The position numbers and the translations under genes were made by a program. Under the pieces are notes generated by a model. The model searched no databases, was not told the DNA's origin, and worked only from the letters and a program-made list of their open reading frames with translations. Source: Pseudaeromonas aegiceratis (GTDB lineage Bacteria; Pseudomonadota; Gammaproteobacteria; Enterobacterales; Aeromonadaceae). Taken from it: a stretch of 64,000 nucleotides of DNA. Location of the stretch: positions 1,302,001-1,366,000 of the forward strand of contig NZ_CP158016.1 in the NCBI RefSeq assembly GCF_046254905.1. The letters are read 5' to 3'. Shown one piece after another: positions 44,160 to 52,713 of this stretch. Numbering within the stretch: the stretch's first letter is position 1; each line of letters starts with the position of its first letter.

Positions 44160-45571
44160 CCGCCTGGCAACCCACCCGCACCTCAGGCGTGCTGGTGGCC
44201 GGCCAGTGGCAGACCGGGGAGGGGGCGCGCTGGGAACTGATCGATCCCCTGACCCGTCAGGTGCACGGCCAGTTGCAGGGCGCCTCGGCGGAGCAGCTGG
44301 AGAGGGCGGTGGCCGCCGCCCGTCAGGCCCTGGCGGATTGGCGGGCCCTGGGTTACGCCGGGCGGGGTCAGTGGCTGGCGCGCATCGCCGCCGCGGTGCA
44401 GCAGCAGGCCGAGGGGCTCATCGCCCTGCAGCAGCGCTACAGCGGCAAGCCGGCTCACGAGGCCAGCATGGATGTGGCGGACGTGGTGGCCACCTTCGAC
44501 TACTACGCCCAGCTGTGTGAGACGCTGCCCGAGCGCCAGCCGGTGGCGGTGCCGCTGGCCGAGGTGGCGGTCAGCTACCAGCGGGAGCCCGTGGGGGTGG
44601 CGGGGCTCATCACCCCCTGGAACTTCCCCATGGTCACCAGCGCCTGGAAGCTGGCGCCGGCTCTGGCCGCCGGCTGCACCCTGGTGCTCAAGCCCTCCGA
44701 GCTGAGCCCCATGGCGGAGCTGGCCCTGCTGAATATCATCCAGGGGCTGGGCCTGCCCCAGGGGGTGGTGAATCTCGTCCCCGGCGGCGCCGAGGTGGGT
44801 CGCTGGCTCTGTGCCCACCCGGGCATCGACAAGATCTCCTTCACTGGCAGCCGGGCCGTGGGGCAGCAGATCCTGCAGGGGGCTGCCCAGCGCATCCAGC
44901 GGGTCAGCCTGGAGCTGGGGGGCAAGTCTGCCCTGATAGTGCGAGCGGATGCGGATCTGGATCTGGCCGCCCAGCTGGCCTGCGACGGCGCCTTCTTCAA
45001 CGCCGGCCAGATGTGCTCGGCCACCTCAAGACTATTGGTGCACCGCCACTGCTATGCTCCCCTGCTGGAGCGGATCCGCCAGCGGATGGCCGACTACCAG
45101 ACCGGACCGCTGATCAGTGCTGGGCAGCTGGCAAGGGTGGCGTCCCTGGTGGCACAGGGGTTGGCCCAGGCGCCGGATCTGGCGCTGCATCAGGTGCCGC
45201 AGCATGAGGCGGGTTTTGGCTTCCCCCTGACCCTGGTGGAGGGGCTGGCCGTGGACAATGTGCTGTGGCAGGAGGAGATCTTCGGCCCCGTGCTGTGCAC
45301 CATGGCCTTTGACAGCGACGAGCAGGCGGTGGCCCTGGCCAACGACAGCCCCTACGGCCTGGTGGCCACCCTGGTGAGCCGGGATCTGGCCGCCGCCGAG
45401 GCCTTGGCGGATCGGCTGCAGGCCGGCACCGTCTGGATCAACACGCCGCAACTTATCTTCCCCCAGGCCGCCTGGGGCGGCTACAAGCAGAGCAGCCTGG
45501 GCCGCGAGCTGGGCCCCTGGGGCCTGGAGGCCTTCAGCGAACTCAAGCACCGGCTGGTAAGCGCCGGCTAA
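44156..45571 (+). CDS. Aldehyde dehydrogenase (betaine-aldehyde type)
   Basis: 471-residue NAD(P)-dependent aldehyde dehydrogenase. Conserved: PWNFPMVTSAWKLAPALAAGCTLVLKPSE (cofactor site, ~157-185), FTGSRAVGQQI, the general-base Glu in LELGGKSALIV (~250-260) and the catalytic Cys in FFNAGQMCSATSRLL (~280-294), with EIFGPVL near 375. The nearest family features resemble betaine- and aminoaldehyde dehydrogenases. Last gene of the plus-strand arm; it may oxidise an aldehyde formed after the amino group is removed. Confidence 0.92.
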   Translation: MTAWQPTRTSGVLVAGQWQTGEGARWELIDPLTRQVHGQLQGASAEQLERAVAAARQALADWRALGYAGRGQWLARIAAAVQQQAEGLIALQQRYSGKPAHEASMDVADVVATFDYYAQLCETLPERQPVAVPLAEVAVSYQREPVGVAGLITPWNFPMVTSAWKLAPALAAGCTLVLKPSELSPMAELALLNIIQGLGLPQGVVNLVPGGAEVGRWLCAHPGIDKISFTGSRAVGQQILQGAAQRIQRVSLELGGKSALIVRADADLDLAAQLACDGAFFNAGQMCSATSRLLVHRHCYAPLLERIRQRMADYQTGPLISAGQLARVASLVAQGLAQAPDLALHQVPQHEAGFGFPLTLVEGLAVDNVLWQEEIFGPVLCTMAFDSDEQAVALANDSPYGLVATLVSRDLAAAEALADRLQAGTVWINTPQLIFPQAAWGGYKQSSLGRELGPWGLEAFSELKHRLVSAG

Positions 45572-45669
45572 CTGCCGTGGCCTGAGGCGGCACCGCCGCC
45601 AATCGAGGCTGGATCCGATGGCGTTGTCCCGCATGGGGGACGCCTCGGTCCTCCGCCCCGAGGGACGCC

Positions 45670-46275
45670 CTAGAAGTCGAAAAACGCCTGAAGCGCGGGC
45701 TTTAGCCCCTGATGATCCGTGACGTGCACCGTCTGGAAACCCAGTCGGCTGGCCTGCTGTATGTTGGCCAGCGAGTCATCGATAAACACGCAATCGGCTG
45801 CCGTCAGGCCATGTTTTTCCAGCAGGTGGAGGTAGATCTGCGGATCGGGCTTGATGGTATGCAGTTCCCCCGAGATCACCACGTCCTCGAAGCGGTACCA
45901 GAACGGCATGTTGGCGGCCAGGTGATCGGCGCACTCCATCCCCATGTTGGACAGGCCGAAGGCCCGGTAACCGGCGTTTGTGATGGCCTCCAGCACCTCG
46001 ACCCCGGCGGCGATGGGGCTCAAGGAGGCGGGCACTGAGCCGTAGAGTTGCGCCAGTGTCTCCTCCGCCAGGCCGGTGCGGCGGGCGGCGCTGGGCACTA
46101 TGTCGGCAAAGCGCTTGGTGCCCAGATCGATATCCACCCAGTCCTGCTGACCGAACAGCGCCTGGGCCAGACTTGCCTGATCCTGCAGCTGGCCGTTGGC
46201 GGTCAGGATTCCGATAGGGTCCCACTTGACCATGACATTGCCCAGATCGCTTACCAGTATGTGTCGCTTGCTCAT
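45670..46275 (-). CDS. HAD-like hydrolase (YihX-type phosphatase)
   Basis: 201-residue HAD-superfamily hydrolase. Motif I is VSDLGNVMVKWD (~8-19), matching the DLGNV variant of YihX-type sugar phosphatases; motif II is GLSNMG (~109), motif III KPDPQIYLHLLEK (~142-154) and motif IV FIDDSLANIQQA (~164-175). Predicted cytoplasmic phosphatase, for example on alpha-glucose-1-phosphate by analogy with YihX. I start at the ATG at 46275 with GGGAG upstream; the frame continues to 46347 without support. Confidence 0.85.
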   Translation of the reverse strand: MSKRHILVSDLGNVMVKWDPIGILTANGQLQDQASLAQALFGQQDWVDIDLGTKRFADIVPSAARRTGLAEETLAQLYGSVPASLSPIAAGVEVLEAITNAGYRAFGLSNMGMECADHLAANMPFWYRFEDVVISGELHTIKPDPQIYLHLLEKHGLTAADCVFIDDSLANIQQASRLGFQTVHVTDHQGLKPALQAFFDF

Positions 46276-46473
46276 ACACACTCCCGCCCATGGCAAAGAG
46301 AAACACCAAAAGAAGATAGGAACGCCGGCCTGGGCCGGGTTCGCCAATGAACCCGCGGCGGTCGGTCGTCTTCGTCGGATTTTTTGCTCTTATGGGGCAG
46401 GTGTCAATGCCGTTGCCGCCGGCGGTGCGGTTGGCAAGGGAGGCCCCGGACGAGCGCCGGGGGCGGGGGACGC

Positions 46474-47658
46474 TCAGCGTTCTTCCACCGGGTTGGGGGT
46501 ACCCTGGCGGGCCGCCGTCTGCGGGGCGGCCACCAGCGGGGAAGGGACGGGCTGCCACCAGGCGGTGCTGGCCTCGGGGGATGCCAGATCCAGCACCTGA
46601 CCCGGCGCCGGGGTCAGCAGGGCAACGCTGTGCTTCTGGCTGAGGGCCTGCATCTGCTGCAAGGGTTCATCCCAGGCGTGATTGGCCAGGGCAAATTTGG
46701 CCACGTGGGCCGGCAGCAGGGCGCGGGCTTGCAGATCTTCGGCGGCCTGGGCGGCATCCTGCGGGCGCATGTGAATGTTGGCCCAGCGGGGGTCGTACTG
46801 GCCGGAGTCCAGCGCCACCAGATCGAAGCCACCGAAGCGCTGGCCAATGTCGGCGAAGTGTTTTCCATAGCCGCTATCGCCACTGAAGAACAGCTTGCGC
46901 TTCGGGCTCACCAGGGCAAAGCCGACCCACAGGGTCTGGTTCTTCTCCAGGAGGCGGCCGGAGAAGTGGCGGGCCGGCAGCAGGTGGATGTCGAGGCCCG
47001 CGTCGTTGCTTATCTTGTCGAACCAGTCCCCCTCGATGATCTGAGCCGGGCGGTAGCCCCAGCTCGCCAGGTGGCCGCCCACCCCCAGCCCGCAGATCAC
47101 CCGGCCCACCTTGTCTTTGAGGGCCAGCACGCTGGGATAGTCCAGGTGATCCCAGTGGTCATGAGTGATGAGCAGGTAGTCGATGGCCGGGAAGTCCTCG
47201 GCTTGATATTGGTAGGTGCTGTCAAAGGCGGCGTTGACATAGGGCACAGGCGCCGCATCGCGGCTGAATACCGGGTCGATGAGCAGGCGCTTGCCGGCGA
47301 GCTGAACGTAAAAGGAGGAGTGCCCCAGCCAGATGAGCAGATCCGCGTTGGGGTCCAGCGCCTTGATCTCGGTCTTCACCACAGGGATCGGCTGCTCGGG
47401 TCGCAGCCTGGGCACCTTGTTAAACAGGCCGGAGAGCAGGATGGCGGCCGTATTGGTGTCGCCGGTGAGCACCTGGGTGGGTTCCAGATTGGTGAAGGCG
47501 CCATGGCGGTAGTGCGGCGAGGCCTGCAGGCGGCTTAGCCGCTCGCCGGTGGGCTGGCCGCCAAACTGCGGCTGGCGGGCATAACTCCACAAGGCCACCA
47601 CCAGCCCCACCAACAGCAACAGTCCCCAGAGCAGCAGATGACGTACCGGTTCACTCAT
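46474..47658 (-). CDS. MBL-fold metallo-hydrolase, membrane-anchored (UlaG/NAPE-PLD-like)
   Basis: 394 residues: an N-terminal transmembrane segment (HLLLWGLLLLVGLVVALW, ~6-23), then a metallo-beta-lactamase fold with the HDHWDHLD metal motif (~170-177), HFSGR and FSGDSGYGKHF (~255-265). LLIWLGHSSFYVQLAGKRLLIDPVFS is the NAPE-PLD/RomA-type beta-sandwich start. Members include lipid phospholipases and L-ascorbate lactonase; substrate unknown. The catalytic domain would face the periplasm if the anchor acts as a signal-anchor. Confidence 0.85.
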   Translation of the reverse strand: MSEPVRHLLLWGLLLLVGLVVALWSYARQPQFGGQPTGERLSRLQASPHYRHGAFTNLEPTQVLTGDTNTAAILLSGLFNKVPRLRPEQPIPVVKTEIKALDPNADLLIWLGHSSFYVQLAGKRLLIDPVFSRDAAPVPYVNAAFDSTYQYQAEDFPAIDYLLITHDHWDHLDYPSVLALKDKVGRVICGLGVGGHLASWGYRPAQIIEGDWFDKISNDAGLDIHLLPARHFSGRLLEKNQTLWVGFALVSPKRKLFFSGDSGYGKHFADIGQRFGGFDLVALDSGQYDPRWANIHMRPQDAAQAAEDLQARALLPAHVAKFALANHAWDEPLQQMQALSQKHSVALLTPAPGQVLDLASPEASTAWWQPVPSPLVAAPQTAARQGTPNPVEER

Positions 47659-47769
47659 GACATAGACCTCGCTCGGGACAAAGAGAGGGGAAACCCGCAT
47701 TGTGCTTTGCCGAGGGTGGGGCCTCCAGATACAAAGCTGCCGAACTCTTGCCTATTAGTCCGAAAAGGA

Positions 47770-47786
47770 CTGCCGAGGGACGGCAG
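47770..47786. other. Short hairpin at the left edge of the accessory block
   Basis: CTGCCG-AGGGA-CGGCAG inverted repeat. It lies in the 288-bp gap before the truncated EthD gene; nothing else in this gap is recognisable. Confidence 0.35.
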
Positions 47787-47946
47787 ACATCACTCGGCAT
47801 CGGTTGTTAGTTGCCGCGATGTATCGATGGATGGCTGAGGTGTCGGTTGTGGCCTTGATAGCGCAGAGTGCTTGGGCTTTGGCAAGGACACTACTGGGGC
47901 ATTGCATTCAGACATGTCAATATGTGATGTCAGGACATTGCCTTCC

Positions 47947-48798
47947 ATGCAGCCTACCGTCATCGGCCATGTTGAAGCTTACCGTCGCCCTCGCTGGGAC
48001 GGCATCGCCTACCTGAACTTCGCCGGCCCCGAGGACATTGCCGTGGTGCTGGGCAATGCCCGCGTGCGCGAGAAAATCCTGCCCGAAGACCAGGCGATCT
48101 TCCGCGACATCGCCCCGGTGCTGGCGCGCCAATACGTCATCGTGCCGAGCGTCACGGGCTTTGATGCTGTCACTCTGGTCAAGCTCCATGTGCGCGACCC
48201 GGCAATCAGCCGCAAAGCCTTCCAGCAATGGTGGTTGCACGAGCATGCACCGCTGGCGGCGGCTCAGTCCAAGGGTTGGGTGCGGCGCTATGTGCAACTC
48301 CACAACATCGGGCCGACCGAGCCGGGCGAGCCGCTGTACCACCCGCAAGCCAGCACCATCGACGGGGTGACGCTGATGAGTTTCGTCAGCGTGGATGACC
48401 TGGAGCACTTCCTGCTCAGCCCCAAATACAAGGCAATCGCCAAGGACGAAGCGCCGAGGACGGACGTGGCGGCCAGCGAATGGTGGACAAGCATCGGCAT
48501 GGTGCTGGTCAATCGCATCGCCCCGGACGAGCAACGGACCCAAGCGCATGAACTAAGTGAGAGACGAGGCGGCTATATGGAATTGCGCCATCTTCGCTGT
48601 TTCCTGGCCGTGGCCGAAGAACTCCACTTCGGCCGAGCGGCCAAGCGGCTGCACATCGGGCAGTCGCCACTGTCGCGCGCCGTCAATGAACTGGAGGAAA
48701 AACTGGGCGTGGTGCTGTTTGCGCGCACCTATGTGCGTATCGCAGCCGCCGGTTGCCGTTGCCAACTTATCAGATCATGGCGATGGCTCAGCCTCTAG
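47947..48798 (+). pseudogene. Truncated EthD-domain protein fused in frame to a LysR fragment
   Basis: One 283-codon open frame made of two unrelated parts. Residues ~1-205 (DGIAYLNFAGPEDIAVVLGNARV ... FQQWWLHEHAPLAAAQSKGWVRRYVQLHNI ... MSFVSVDDLEHFLLSPKYKAIAKDEAPR) belong to a two-domain EthD protein whose first domain has lost its N-terminal part. From the internal ATG at 48577 the frame continues as the helix-turn-helix of a LysR regulator (MELRHLRCFLAVAEELHFGRAAKRLHIGQ), which breaks off after about 50 residues into an unrelated tail. No stop separates them. Both halves look non-functional. Its 3' end overlaps the convergent LysR gene by 24 bp. Confidence 0.75.
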
Positions 48799-49668
48799 TG
48801 TTTCCAAGCGAAGTCCCGGTTTCTGCGTGACAGCGTTGACCGCAAAATCCATCACGGCACGGACTGGCGCGGAACGGCGCAAATCGCGGTGCACGATCAG
48901 CCATATGTCGCGCGAGAACGTCGGGCCTTTGTGTTCCAGCCGTACCAAGCCGGGGTCTTCATCGCCCAGAAAACATGGCAGACCGGCAACACCGGCTCCG
49001 GCACGCGCTGCCGCCAGGTGGCCGCTGATGTCGCTCAGTTCGCAGCCAACAGTTCGGTTGCCGGCAATCTCCAGCAGCCATTGTTGCTGGGGCATCTCGG
49101 CAAACTGCGTGTCGTAGGCAATGAACGTCCAATCTTCCGGGCGGTGCATCGCCACGTAATCCGGGCTGGCATACAAAGCAAAAGGCATCTGTCCGAGCTT
49201 GCGGACCACGCTGCTGGACTCCTTGGGGCGCACCAGCCACAGGGCGACATCCGCCTCGCGGCGGCTGAGCGAGACCTGCTGCGCCTGCGCCAACACGGAA
49301 AGCTGGATGCCGGGATACTCGGCACGGAAATCCACGATCCGGCCCGCCAGCAGGTGCGTCACCAGCACCGGCGGCGCACTGAGCACCACTTTTCCAGCGA
49401 GTGGCTCCTGACTGGCATGCGCCAGTCGTTCCACGGCAAAGGCCGAAGTTTCCATGGCCTTGGCTTGCTCATAGACCTGTACGCCCATGGGCGTGAGTCG
49501 GCAGGAGCGAGGCAGGCGCTCAACCAGCGGAACCTGCAGCTCCGCTTCCAGCGCAGCCACGCGGCGGCTGACGGTGGCATGGTCCACGTGCAGCGACCGG
49601 GCTGCGCCCGACAAGGTGCCAGTGCGGGCGACCGCCAGGAAATGTCGGAAGTTCTCCCAGTCGAACAT
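48775..49668 (-). CDS. LysR-family transcriptional regulator
   Basis: 297-residue, apparently complete LysR regulator of the single-target GcvA/DsdC-like subgroup: MFDWENFRHFLAVARTGTLSGAARSLHVDHATVSRRVAALE (1-41) is the helix-turn-helix, and the effector domain ends normally. It diverges from the MFS gene 66 bp away, so it probably regulates that exporter. Less GC-rich at third positions than neighbouring core genes, consistent with acquired DNA. Inducer unknown. Confidence 0.87.
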   Translation of the reverse strand: MFDWENFRHFLAVARTGTLSGAARSLHVDHATVSRRVAALEAELQVPLVERLPRSCRLTPMGVQVYEQAKAMETSAFAVERLAHASQEPLAGKVVLSAPPVLVTHLLAGRIVDFRAEYPGIQLSVLAQAQQVSLSRREADVALWLVRPKESSSVVRKLGQMPFALYASPDYVAMHRPEDWTFIAYDTQFAEMPQQQWLLEIAGNRTVGCELSDISGHLAAARAGAGVAGLPCFLGDEDPGLVRLEHKGPTFSRDIWLIVHRDLRRSAPVRAVMDFAVNAVTQKPGLRLETLEAEPSP

Positions 49669-49734
49669 CTGTGCGTTTTCTCCAGTATGGAGTGCAATTC
49701 TAGAGAATTTACGCGGACATTTCCTCTCCCTATC

Positions 49735-51138
49735 ATGCGAATCATCTCGGTTTATTGGGTACTTCTCGTGTCTTCGTCATTTCCTTCTGCGCGCGGTACG
49801 TTGCTGGCGGCCGCGCTGGGCTTTGTGGTCGTGCTGCTGGATGTCAGCGTCGTCAACGTCGCCCTGGATGCCTTGCGCCAGGAGTTCGCCACGGACGTGG
49901 CTGGGCTGCAATGGGTCATCAATGCCTATACGCTGGTCTTTGCAGCACTGCTGCTGACTAGCGGTGCACTCGGTGATCGCTTTGGCGCGCGGCGTGTCTT
50001 TCTTGTGGGCTTCGTCGTGTTTACGCTCGCATCTGCTGCGTGCGGCTTGAGCAGCAATCTGCCGATCCTGATTGCCGCCAGACTGATCCAGGGTCTGGGT
50101 GCCGCACTGCTGGTGCCGAACTCCCTGGCCATGCTGCAGCAAGCTTTTCCGGATCGCGAGCAGCGCAGCCGTGCGGTTGGCTGGTGGGGCGCGATTGGGG
50201 GCATGTCGCTGGCAGCAGGCCCGGTGTTGGGGGGGATACTGGTGACGCACTTGGGCTGGCGCAGCATTTTTCTGATCAATCTTCCCATCGGGCTGATCGG
50301 GACCTTCCTGACGTTGCGCTACGTGGCGCCTCATGACGGCAGCCACCGACGCAGCCTCGACTGGGCGGGCCAAGGATTGGCCATCTTGGCGCTGGTCGCG
50401 CTGACCATGGCGTTGACCGAGGCCGCACCGCTGGGTTGGGGACACGGCTTGGTTCGAGCTGCTTTCCTGCTGGCTGTGGCCGCAATCCTGGGTTTCATCT
50501 GGATCGAAGCGCATAGTCGCTCTCCGATGTTGCCGTTGGAGCTGTTCCGCATTCCGACGTTCACCGTGGCCTCCGTCGCCGGTGTGGTGGTGAACTTTGC
50601 CTATTACGGGTTGATCTTCGTGTTCAGCCTGTTCTTCCAGATTCAGCAGCAACTTTCGCCACAGTTGACAGGATTGGCCTTTCTCCCCATGACCGCCGTG
50701 CTGATGGCCGTCAATGTGCTGGCAGGGCGACTGATCACGCGCATGGGTGCTCGCCTGTTGATGGTATTGGGATTGACGCTGGCGGCTTTCGGGTATCTTC
50801 TGCTGATCTCGGTCAGCGTGGACGGCAGCTATTGGCTCTTGGTCATTCCGATGCTGTTGGCGGCCAGCGGCACAGCGCTGACAGTGCCGACCATGACCAA
50901 CGCGACACTTTCGTCGGTGGATGCATCACGCGCCGGCATCGCGTCTGGCGTGCTCAATTCCGCCAGGCAGGTTGGCGGCATGCTTGGCGTTGCCGTCTTT
51001 GGCTATCTGGTCCGGGACACCGCGCCAGACGCCTTCATGCGCGGCATGCATGTGTCGATCGGCATTTCCGTGGCGCTCCTTCTGTCCGGCAGTGCCTTAT
51101 GCTGGTTTGGCATGCGGCCAAGTCGTGCCAAGGCATGA
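49735..51138 (+). CDS. MFS transporter, DHA2 (14-helix) drug-exporter family
   Basis: 467-residue major facilitator with about fourteen hydrophobic helices. Motifs include LDVSVVNVALDAL (motif D1, helix 1, ~29-41), LTSGALGDRFGARRVF (motif A, ~76-91) and motif C-like GPVLGGILVTHLGWRSIFLINLP (~160-182), typical of QacA/EmrB proton antiporters. The substrate is unknown. The start could also be the GTG at 49768 (VSSSFPSARG), which may fit the family better. The frame continues open far upstream, but that is antisense to the LysR gene. Divergent from its presumed LysR regulator. Confidence 0.88.
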   Translation: MRIISVYWVLLVSSSFPSARGTLLAAALGFVVVLLDVSVVNVALDALRQEFATDVAGLQWVINAYTLVFAALLLTSGALGDRFGARRVFLVGFVVFTLASAACGLSSNLPILIAARLIQGLGAALLVPNSLAMLQQAFPDREQRSRAVGWWGAIGGMSLAAGPVLGGILVTHLGWRSIFLINLPIGLIGTFLTLRYVAPHDGSHRRSLDWAGQGLAILALVALTMALTEAAPLGWGHGLVRAAFLLAVAAILGFIWIEAHSRSPMLPLELFRIPTFTVASVAGVVVNFAYYGLIFVFSLFFQIQQQLSPQLTGLAFLPMTAVLMAVNVLAGRLITRMGARLLMVLGLTLAAFGYLLLISVSVDGSYWLLVIPMLLAASGTALTVPTMTNATLSSVDASRAGIASGVLNSARQVGGMLGVAVFGYLVRDTAPDAFMRGMHVSIGISVALLLSGSALCWFGMRPSRAKA

Positions 51139-51150
51139 TGAGGCGAAGGC

Positions 51151-51642
51151 ATGGAACTTCGACACCTCCGCTGCTTCCTAGTCGTCGCCGAAGAACTCCA
51201 CTTCGCCCGCGCCGCCGAGCGGCTGCACATCGGGCAATCGCCCCTGTCGCGCACCATCAAGGAACTGGAAGAAGACCTGGGCGAGCTGTTGTTCATCCGC
51301 ACCAGCCGCAACACGCGGCTGACCCGTGCGGGTAAGTTGTTCCTTGAGCATGTGCCGCGCGTCTTCACCGCCTTACAGCAAGCGCGCGACAGTGTGAAGG
51401 CGGCGGCCAATGGGTTTCATGGGCAGTTGCGCATCGCCCTGTCCGATGGCATTACGCCATCAAGGCTTCCGGCCTTGCTGGCGCTGTGTCGGCAGGAAGA
51501 ACCCGAAGTCGAAATTCGGTTGTTCCAAGTGTCCTTGTCGCAGCAGATCAAGGGCTGCAAGACGACCTGTACGACGTTGGCTGGATGTATATACAGCAAT
51601 TTAAGCACATACGGCCATCAGTATCCAAGCATTGCTAAGTGA
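51151..51642 (+). pseudogene. LysR-family regulator, frameshifted and truncated
   Basis: Starts 13 bp after the MFS stop. Residues 1-134 are a normal LysR N-terminal half (MELRHLRCFLVVAEELHFARAAERL ... LFQVSLSQQIKG). At about 51555 the frame is lost: the protein expected next (LQDDLYDVG) is readable in the +2 frame, as if one base were deleted after AAGGG. Within 10 further codons homology ends altogether at about 51585, where unrelated sequence begins. The family length is about 300, so over half is gone. Its helix-turn-helix is closely related to the LysR fragment at 48577. Confidence 0.8.
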
Positions 51643-51681
51643 AGAAGCGACTCGGCTGTGTGTCTGGTGGTCTTTAATGTC

Positions 51682-51719
51682 GAGTAAGCGATGTATCAGT
51701 AAGTACGCGAGTAAGTACG
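51682..51719. repeat. Short direct repeats beside tRNA-Thr
   Basis: AGTAAGTACG occurs at 51698-51707 and 51710-51719, with the related GAGTAAGCG at 51682-51690. Spaced repeats next to a tRNA 3' end resemble integrase arm-binding sites; no integrase gene is present in the window. Confidence 0.45.
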
Positions 51720-51733
51720 AATTTCACAAAAGC

Positions 51734-51770
51734 ACAAAGGGTTAGCCTCGTGAAGAAGCTAACCCTTTGT
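51734..51770. terminator. Terminator of tRNA-Thr
   Basis: 13-bp perfect stem ACAAAGGGTTAGC (51734-51746) / GCTAACCCTTTGT (51758-51770). On the minus strand it is followed by GCTTTTGTG. Confidence 0.85.
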
Positions 51771-51776
51771 TTTATA

Positions 51777-51852
51777 TGGTGCCGGTAATAGGAGTCGAAC
51801 CTACGACCTTCGCATTACGAATGCGCTGCTCTACCAACTGAGCTATACCGGC
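51777..51852 (-). tRNA. tRNA-Thr (anticodon CGU)
   Basis: 76 nt including an encoded CCA. Reads GCCGGTATAGCTCAGTTGG at the 5' end, anticodon loop ATTCGTAAT giving anticodon CGU (codon ACG), T-loop GGTTCGACTCC, and acceptor ACCGGC. The 3' end faces the decayed accessory block. Confidence 0.96.
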
Positions 51853-51970
51853 GGCTGCTGTATTTTGCCCTGATTGTCTGACAGATCAATCCCCTGGAGT
51901 TGTCTTGTCTCACAATCTGCCGGTTTGGCGGTGCGTTTGCCGTTTTTTTGTGCGCTTAGCCGCCGGCGGG

Positions 51971-52657
51971 TCAGTCCAAGAAGTCGCTGACCTCTTTTTG
52001 CTGGTAGTCGGCCAGCTGTTGCCAGGGCAGGGGACTGGGCAGGGCCGGCGCCAGGGTGGCGCGCATATGGTATTGGCGATAGCCGTCCTGGGTCTGACGG
52101 TCGATGGCCAGGGCCAGCTGCAGGCTGTCGGACCAGAGCACCCGCAGGATCTGGTCGCCCTGACGGCGTTCATACCAGCGGCTGTCGTGCTCGCCGGCCT
52201 CGCCGGTGGCGGTCAGCTCCTTGAGCTGGGCCGGGTCAAACAGCCGGCTCAGTTGCGCCCAGTCGGGGCGAAAGCCCGCCTGGCCGTATTCGGTGGCCGG
52301 GTAGAAGACCCGCTGTTTATGGTCGCCGTCTACGTATTCCAGATGAAACTGGCCATCGGCATCCTGGGTGACCCAACGGGCCGCCATCTCGGGGATGAAG
52401 TGCTTGTGAGGGGTCTTGCTGTGTTCGTGCTGATGTTCGAAGGCGTGACGCACGGACTCGGGGATCTGGCGCTCGCTCCACAGGGTATTGCCCTGGCGGA
52501 TCCAGGTCTCGCGGTAGCTGTGGCGCTGGTCGATGCCGTCGGCACTCATCTCGCGGCTGTCAAACTGCAATGTGGCCATCAGATCCGGCATTGGGCTGGC
52601 CCACAGGGCCGGGCTCAGCAGGGCCAGCAGGCCGAGGAGGGGGCGGAGGGATTGCAT
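51971..52657 (-). CDS. Exported protein of unknown function, downstream of phosphatase genes
   Basis: 228 residues from the ATG at 52657, preceded by AAGGA. The N-terminus (MQSLRPLLGLLALLSPALWASP) is a signal peptide. The mature part is rich in charged residues and His (RHAFEHQHEHSKTPHKHF, ~65-82, possible metal binding) and Trp/Tyr-containing strands (RETWIRQGNTLWSERQIP; FHLEYVDGDHKQRVFYPATEY). I do not recognise the family. It sits 57 bp after the first alkaline phosphatase gene on the same strand and is likely part of that transcript. Confidence 0.72.
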   Translation of the reverse strand: MQSLRPLLGLLALLSPALWASPMPDLMATLQFDSREMSADGIDQRHSYRETWIRQGNTLWSERQIPESVRHAFEHQHEHSKTPHKHFIPEMAARWVTQDADGQFHLEYVDGDHKQRVFYPATEYGQAGFRPDWAQLSRLFDPAQLKELTATGEAGEHDSRWYERRQGDQILRVLWSDSLQLALAIDRQTQDGYRQYHMRATLAPALPSPLPWQQLADYQQKEVSDFLD

Positions 52658-52713
52658 AGGGTGTCCTTGTGGCATGAAGGGGCCACGGCAGGGGCCTGCC
52701 GTGGCCGGATGGA

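Noticed and set aside
48889..49734. Upstream part of a 749-codon frame running into the MFS gene
   Set aside because: This part is antisense to the intact LysR gene; only the segment from about 49735 has transporter features.
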